From Phylloscopus collybita (lineage: Eukaryota; Chordata; Aves; Passeriformes; Phylloscopidae), in assembly GCA_027886175.1 (NCBI GenBank), contig JAJNNQ010000001.1, positions 10,126,501 to 10,190,500 on the forward strand: 64,000 nt of DNA, given 5' to 3'. Each line of letters opens with the position of its first letter. Within the stretch, counting starts at the first letter, position 1. This document shows, piece by piece, positions 58,070 to 64,000 of the stretch. A program made the translations under genes and the position numbers. The notes under the pieces were generated by a model that was given only the letters and a program-made list of their open reading frames with translations, made no database searches and was not told the origin of the DNA.

Positions 58070-61000
58070 ATCCGTCAGCTCCTCTTTGATCTGAGCTCCA
58101 CTTTTTCCTGGAAGACTTCCAGCATTCTCAGTGAAGCTCCATTTTTCCTCCCTACTCAGGCCACATCCCTCAAATTTAAGAAAGACGCTGCAATGGTGAT
58201 GGGACTGTGGTGTGTAAAGTCATTTCTGGGGAAACATGTTTGACTTCTTCAGATGTTCCTGATCTCTCCTCCCAGAACAAACACAGAACAGGCAACAGCA
58301 GCATAGGCTCCCACAGTCACCTCAGAGTTTGTCTTAATGCAATGTGCAAAATCAGCCCCATAAAAGGTTCAAGCTGTGGTTTGGTACAGATGTCCAATAA
58401 ATGGAGAACTTTTGGCGACCCTCGTTTCTAGACTGACGTGTCAGACAGATGCACATGCCAGAAGCACACTGGGAAGCAAAGACTGTGTTGGGAAGGATGC
58501 CAGGAGCCAAGATGCATTTGCAGAGCTCGGAAGCAGCAGCTTGGCCATCTCTGGCCCAGGCAGCAGGATGATGGAGAGAACCCCTGGGTAGCTGGCTGGG
58601 TAATGATGTTGCTTTTAAAAAGGACAACAAAAAAGGCGTTGCACCCTACTCCTGGAGGCAAGAGAGAAAAGGCTTCTTTCTCTAGAGGTGAACAGTCACT
58701 TCTTCCTGCAGCAGCAGAAGCCTGACACTAGATAAGTAGCTGTGAGAAGATTCATAAAAAAACTAATTTATAATTTGCCAGAATATAATCCTATTTGATC
58801 AGTGTTATTCAGTTCCTCTTTCTTTTAAAATTCAGTGCACTTAACTGTTCTACGAGGGTTTATGAATGTTTAAAAATTGCTTTGTGGTCCCTAAAGTAAT
58901 TTGACAAGTCTGACAGCTATTGATTAAAAACCTGAAATTATTCAGACTGTAGGATGACTTGAGGGATTAGATAGAAAGTTTTTTCAAATGTGAAAGGAAA
59001 TAAGATGTTGGAAAGTAAATATGTTCTTGAATATTTTTGAAAAATCCATTACAACTGTGAAATTAAATTGAAATGAGATACTTCGTGTGGAGATGAAGGA
59101 ACGAAATGCTGGCTTTACTGTTTAGGCATGGGGTAGAACTCCCCATCCCAACTCAACAAATGCTTCCCTGGAAGTTGCTGGTCTCTGGCACAGATCCCAC
59201 CTCAGGGTGCTGAGGGAGCCCTTGGGAAGCTCCTGCACCTGCCCAGCCCTGGCCAGGGCCCAGCCAGCTCCTTCCCTCCCTCTGCTCCTGGTGGGGCTGA
59301 CAGGAACGGGGCTCTCTGTCCAGTATGAACATGATGATCCATAACCAAACATATCCAGGTCTGAAGAAGGAACTCCCCCAGCCTGCTGCCAGCTGGTTGG
59401 GAATAAGGAAAAAAGCAGTTCTGAGTGTGTTGTGGGAGAATCCTTCTTCCCTGATGGGGGAATGGGCTGCTGGGCACAGAACCCCTGTGCCCCCTGCTCC
59501 AAACACAGGACCTGGGGCTGTTCCACACCCCAGGGAAGTGTCTGGCTGCTCTGGGGGCAGGGATCAGATCCCTGAGTCTGTGGGCTGGTGCAGAGCGTGT
59601 GGGCAGCTCTGCAGACTGGTTCTGCCAAGGGGGTGCTCCACAAACACCCGATCCTGCTTTTGATGGTGTTATCACTGCTGGTGTTTAATCAGGTAATGGA
59701 TGGCTGTTGGTATTGGTTAAATTCTGATTCTATCCATGGCGTGTCTGTTATGGAGATAACCAAGTGTTTCTTTATGATGAAACAGTTCCCTGGACTGAGC
59801 AGCAGAGTTCTGGATGTGGAGGTGCTCAGTAATCAGATAATAGAGGGCTTGCTAGGCCTGTTAGCTCAGGGCACCACGCAGCCCTTTTTCATCTCCAGTA
59901 ATTCCCAGTTTCACTGGGATCAAAAGCCTTGGTGAGGGGAGTCTGCAAGGTGACTGGAGCTGGAACCAGGTGTCACCAGGCTGGGCACGGTACTTTAAAC
60001 CCTTGTGCTATATATGGCCCTCGGTTATATTTCAGTGACAATATTAAACTTTAAAAAGATGAGTGGAAGGAAAGGAGACCTTCAAATTTAGTTACTGCCT
60101 GGAAATAATACTCGGCACCATATAGTTGTCATTCTGCAGCAGACAGAGATTATCCATAAACCCTGTACCTCCAAAGTGAAGGAGAGTAATAAAGCCGACC
60201 CCAGGCGCACTTTGAACTTGGCTACCTCTGATTAATTAAGTTTTTCCTTCCTTGAGCCTGATTTAGTACTTATGCTCAGAATGAAGGATTTAAGTTAAGA
60301 AACTGTTGAGAAATTGAAGGACAGCTCTCATCCCCTCTTTCCCATCTCATCCCCTTCCCTATCACATGCACACACATGTGGGTAGCAAAGGGCTTGATGT
60401 GGCTGCTGAAAATCAGGCTCTGAGGGCATTCCTGTCCCAGAATTCTTGTCATTCCTCCTGCAGTTGCACCATTTTCGCTGTGGATTTTTATTCCTGCCAA
60501 GCTTGAAATGTCAGCGGGGCATGGCAAACATCAGCTAATTCTGGCTGCAGGTCTCGGGGCAGTGGAAGGTGTAATAGTGATCCTGCATTTATATGGAAAG
60601 TAAGAAGGTGTCTGTGCAGCTCTGGAGTATCCTTCTTTCATTCATTTAATGACAGAGCTTCCTGAGACATTTAAAATCCGTCTGTGGCGGGGCTGAGGCT
60701 CAGCACAGCCACACACTCCACGTTCAGAGAACTCCTGTGCTTCCCACAGAAGCCTGGCTCAGTATGGTTCATGATGAGAAGTGCAAATACGAGGCAGAGT
60801 GGCCCAGTTCTGTCTTTGCTGCTTTGGTATTTGGTGACCACATCAAATTGTTCAGGTTTAGAAGGAGTTTGTAGAACATAGTTGGGAATACTTTTGCTCC
60901 TACCAACCAAATGGATCTTCCCTTGTCCTGGGAAGTTAGTCAGCCCCTGCTTTCCTATGGAATTGCTGTGGCTGGGGCTGTATCCCAATTTACACTCAGT

Positions 61001-64000
61001 GACCAAGGGGCAGTGGTTGTACCTGGGTAGTCAGATCTAAAAAACTTAGCCCAAATCATTCTGCTTATCCCTTAATTAGACTTCCTTAACCCACTTCTTT
61101 TGGAGGAGAAACAATTGTTAGAGTAATGAGAGAGTCTGTTTTGATTGAAGGATGTACAATAATCTGCCCTGAATCTGCTCTGCTGCATTGTACCAAACTC
61201 ACTTATTTTCTCTATATTTGTTCATAGTCAAAGCATAAATAATTCAGCATTTTGTCTCTCCCTGTGAATGTGAGAAGCATGCTTGCTGATTCCAGATCAG
61301 ATGGAGCAGTGATGTTTATTACTCTGATGTTGGGAAATGATTGTTGCATATTTAATATCACCATAAATAAAGCTCCTGTAGCTGCGTTCCCACTCGCGGG
61401 ATCGGCGTGAGGCTCTCTCTGAACCCTCTGATCTACAGCCCTCAGAGCTGTGCTGGGATGGAAGCAGAGCCTTTGCTTGCCCACTGTGACACAGGCCATG
61501 AGTGACAACTGCATTTCCAGCGTGCCCAGCCTGGCTGGCATCCACCAGCCCACAGCACTGCCAGCCCCACCTGCTCCAAAGTCATTTATCTCACCCAGAA
61601 ATACTCAGAGACTTGCACTGTGTGACAAAGCAAATAGCAGAAGTAAAACAAACCTCATTAAAATAGAGTGGCTGGATGATAAGGGGAATGGTTAACATAC
61701 CTTTAACAGCAGTATTTCTTTTCTTCATTTTATCTCACTAATGCCTTTAAAAACTGCCTGAAAGTATTTTATAGTAATTACTGAAGGAGCTGGAGTTTTT
61801 AGCAGTCTTGTAATGGGGAGCTGAGCATCTCTGATTTTAGTGGCTTTTTTTCCAAAGTGTGGGGAAGACACCAGGCAGCGAGTGAGGATCTGGGCCGTGT
61901 CTATTATTCCTATTTATAATTAAAATTCCATTCCAAGTGTGGCACAGGTATTGCAGCATCCTGCAGTCCTGGGCTGGGTGTTCTGCCATCCATAAGAGCC
62001 CTGCAGGACTTTGCTCCAGCCCCTTGCTGAACTCCAGCTGGTCACCCAGCACCGTTTTCCATTTTCCTCCTCTAAAATTCCCTCCATGGAGAGAAATTCT
62101 TGTACATTTTACCAAAGACACTTGCCAGAATGAAGGGAGCGAGGCACTGCTTGGCAATGGTGAAAAGCAAAGGAGAGAGCGAGCTTTGTCCACGAGCCGT
62201 TTGCAAGCCAAGGCTGTCCCGCTGGGTCACATTCCTGTTCTCTCAGCCTTGGCGTGGATCACCTCTTTTTAATGGAGTCCAGTGTTCCCAGTGTTTCCAA
62301 ACTTGTTTTAGTGTTTGCAGCAAGCTGGGAGCATCTCTGAGAAACAGTTTGTGTGGATGTGATTGAGGGAAGGAACGTCACTGTGCTGGAAGCAGAGACC
62401 CTGCACAGCACTGAGAGCCAAGGGATGGACCTGGCTCCTCCTTGGAATGCTGAGGGCTCCGAGACGACCCTGCCAGTGTCACAAGGTGGGCTGGGGGGTG
62501 GCTCTCCCCACTGTCCCCACATGGATCTGCACCACAGAGCATCCCAGTGCCTGGAGCATTCCTGGACCCACTGATGTACTCCAGGAGCAGCCTCCTCTCC
62601 TCCTGGGGTGCAGACAGTGCAGCAGCACCAAGTCTTCAACATCGAACTTGCCCCTTGGCACCTGCTGATGTGACCACTGCCACTGCCACGGCATGGTCAG
62701 GGTGACAGAACCGTGCAGAGGGGGACACTCTCCCATCCAGCCCCACTGGAGCCAGCAGTGCTGGCCACTGTTAAACAGATGTGGATCAGAACTGCTCCAG
62801 ACCCTGCCTTCACTGGCACACAGCCATTTTGCTTGTTCAGTATTCTAAAAGCAGAGTTAATAACTATTTTTGTCTCTATTCTCCTTTCTCACGTACATAT
62901 AAAGGCTCAGTTGATGTTTAGCTTGACAAGCCAGGCTGCAGTTTGGATGCCAAAAATCTCCAAACTGTCATGGAGGGAGACAAGGATAAAAGAAAAAAAA
63001 CAACTTAGATAAAAGGGCTGTGGACTCAGAAATGCTGCATGTGGCACACTTCCCAATCCTCAGAGAAACTTATTAATTCACATCGTGGAAGTGTTTATGG
63101 TGCACAACTCAAGTGGCTTCCTGGCTCCACTTGGGATCTCACTGCATTTAGTAAGGAGCTGCTTTCACACTTCTGCAGGCAAAGGAATTAAAAAGTTGTT
63201 TTGATTCTTAAAGTGTATAAAGCAATAAAGTGCTTAAGGGATGGAGTAAGGGAAGCCACATGTCAAAGGCAGGCCAAGACTGTACTCAGGAACTGCACAT
63301 CAACCTAATGCAGGGAGGTTTTTATTGGCTTCTCCCAAACCACAATGATGAGACTTGGATATAACATTCAGTCCTCTGCTGCATCCTTGCAGCTCCCAGA
63401 ACTGAAACTGATTTTTGCCCAGGAACTGGGCTAACACATTTCTCCAGCTCTAATCACTTTAAGAAAAACAAAGCTAAAAAAACAACAAACTCCATAAGCA
63501 AAAAATCTTAAGTTATTATCCCATCATTTGTAACATGGATGTGAGTGTTGTAGGCACTTAACAGACAAGGCACTTGGCAGCTTTTCCCAAATTCTCTATA
63601 TTCTGTGTGGCAGCTGCTGGTGCATCTGGATCTTGCAAGAGCTGTGGGCTGGAGAACACGGAGCATTTAACCCATCCCTCATCCCAGGGAAGATTGTTGC
63701 TTTATCCTCATATCAGCCAACCAGATCCTCATCACCTGTGCTTTTTCTCAAATGTCCAAGGAAGTGAAGAAATCCTGGAGCATTTTTCTCACTTGGCAAT
63801 CGTTTTAATCTCTCAGAAACCTGCACTGTGCCAGGCCTGTCCCCGTCGCTGTCCCACCTGCGAGCCCGGCGGTGTGAACTACCGCCCTGGTGCCCCGTAA
63901 ATGAGCTCGGATGGAGGTTGTGCAGTGACTCAGCCCCAAGAGGCAGGGTCCGTGGCAGTAATTGCTGTTGACAGGCTGATGATTTCCCGGGGCAGGGCAG

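Larger units (their letters stand above)
20724..64000 (+). other. DAB2IP: DAB2IP large intron (5' at least 43.3 kb)
   Basis: This begins at the GTAAGG donor and does not reach an acceptor for the next expected exon. The DAB2IP segment that should follow (the S-H-L-M-P-R-L-K-E-S region leading into the PH domain) is not encoded anywhere downstream in the window. The intron contains eight CR1 fragments, minisatellites, microsatellites and the regulatory candidates listed separately. Long intervening stretches (for example 21400-25900, 36000-39800, 54600-56400 and 58800-64000) show nothing I can assign: frames are short or peptides look random. A nested gene cannot be excluded, but none is recognisable. 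Confidence 0.8.

Noticed and set aside
1..64000. tRNA, rRNA, microRNA or second protein-coding gene
   Set aside because: I saw no cloverleaf with A and B boxes, no rRNA-like sequence, and no further exon with recognisable protein similarity. A computed hairpin or homology search could still find a small RNA.

Overview
The window is vertebrate nuclear DNA, almost certainly from a bird. Two lines of evidence support this. It contains spliced exons with a vertebrate-specific gene structure, and its interspersed repeats are dominated by short, 5'-truncated CR1 LINE 3' ends, typically ending in variants of the ATTCTRTG tail. There are no Alu or L1 elements, no bacterial gene organisation and no dense coding. 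CR1 is also found in turtles and crocodiles, so the bird call is strong but not absolute. I cannot name the species.

The only gene I can support is DAB2IP (a Ras GTPase-activating scaffold protein, also called AIP1), on the + strand. Two consecutive coding exons are visible, at 3065-3168 and 20605-20723. They encode the N-terminal basic region that precedes the PH, C2 and RasGAP domains. Both have good splice sites and compatible phases (1 in, 0 out, then 0 in, 2 out). The first coding exon(s) lie upstream of the window and the PH, C2, RasGAP and coiled-coil exons lie downstream. The window is therefore about 3.1 kb of upstream intron, an exon, a 17.4 kb intron, an exon, and at least 43.3 kb of the next intron.

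The noncoding part has three promoter-like places: a strong CpG island (about 20161-20580) abutting the second exon and carrying a perfect RFX X-box palindrome; a weaker element near 42900-43110 with NRF1-, YY1- and TCGCGA-like words; and a CpG-enriched segment near 48780-49183 ending in a strong splice donor, which may be an alternative first exon. The rest is ordinary intron holding ten CR1 fragments (nine in gene-sense orientation), many short GC-rich tandem repeats (notably a 54-bp, eight-copy minisatellite at 39888-40330 and a 35-bp array at 48161-48500), a few microsatellites, possible ancient SINE relics, and several AT-rich stretches that look like candidate conserved noncoding elements.

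I found no convincing new biological system. The most useful leads are the possible internal DAB2IP promoters, especially the island at 20.2-20.6 kb, where a short ATG exon would splice in frame to the next coding exon.
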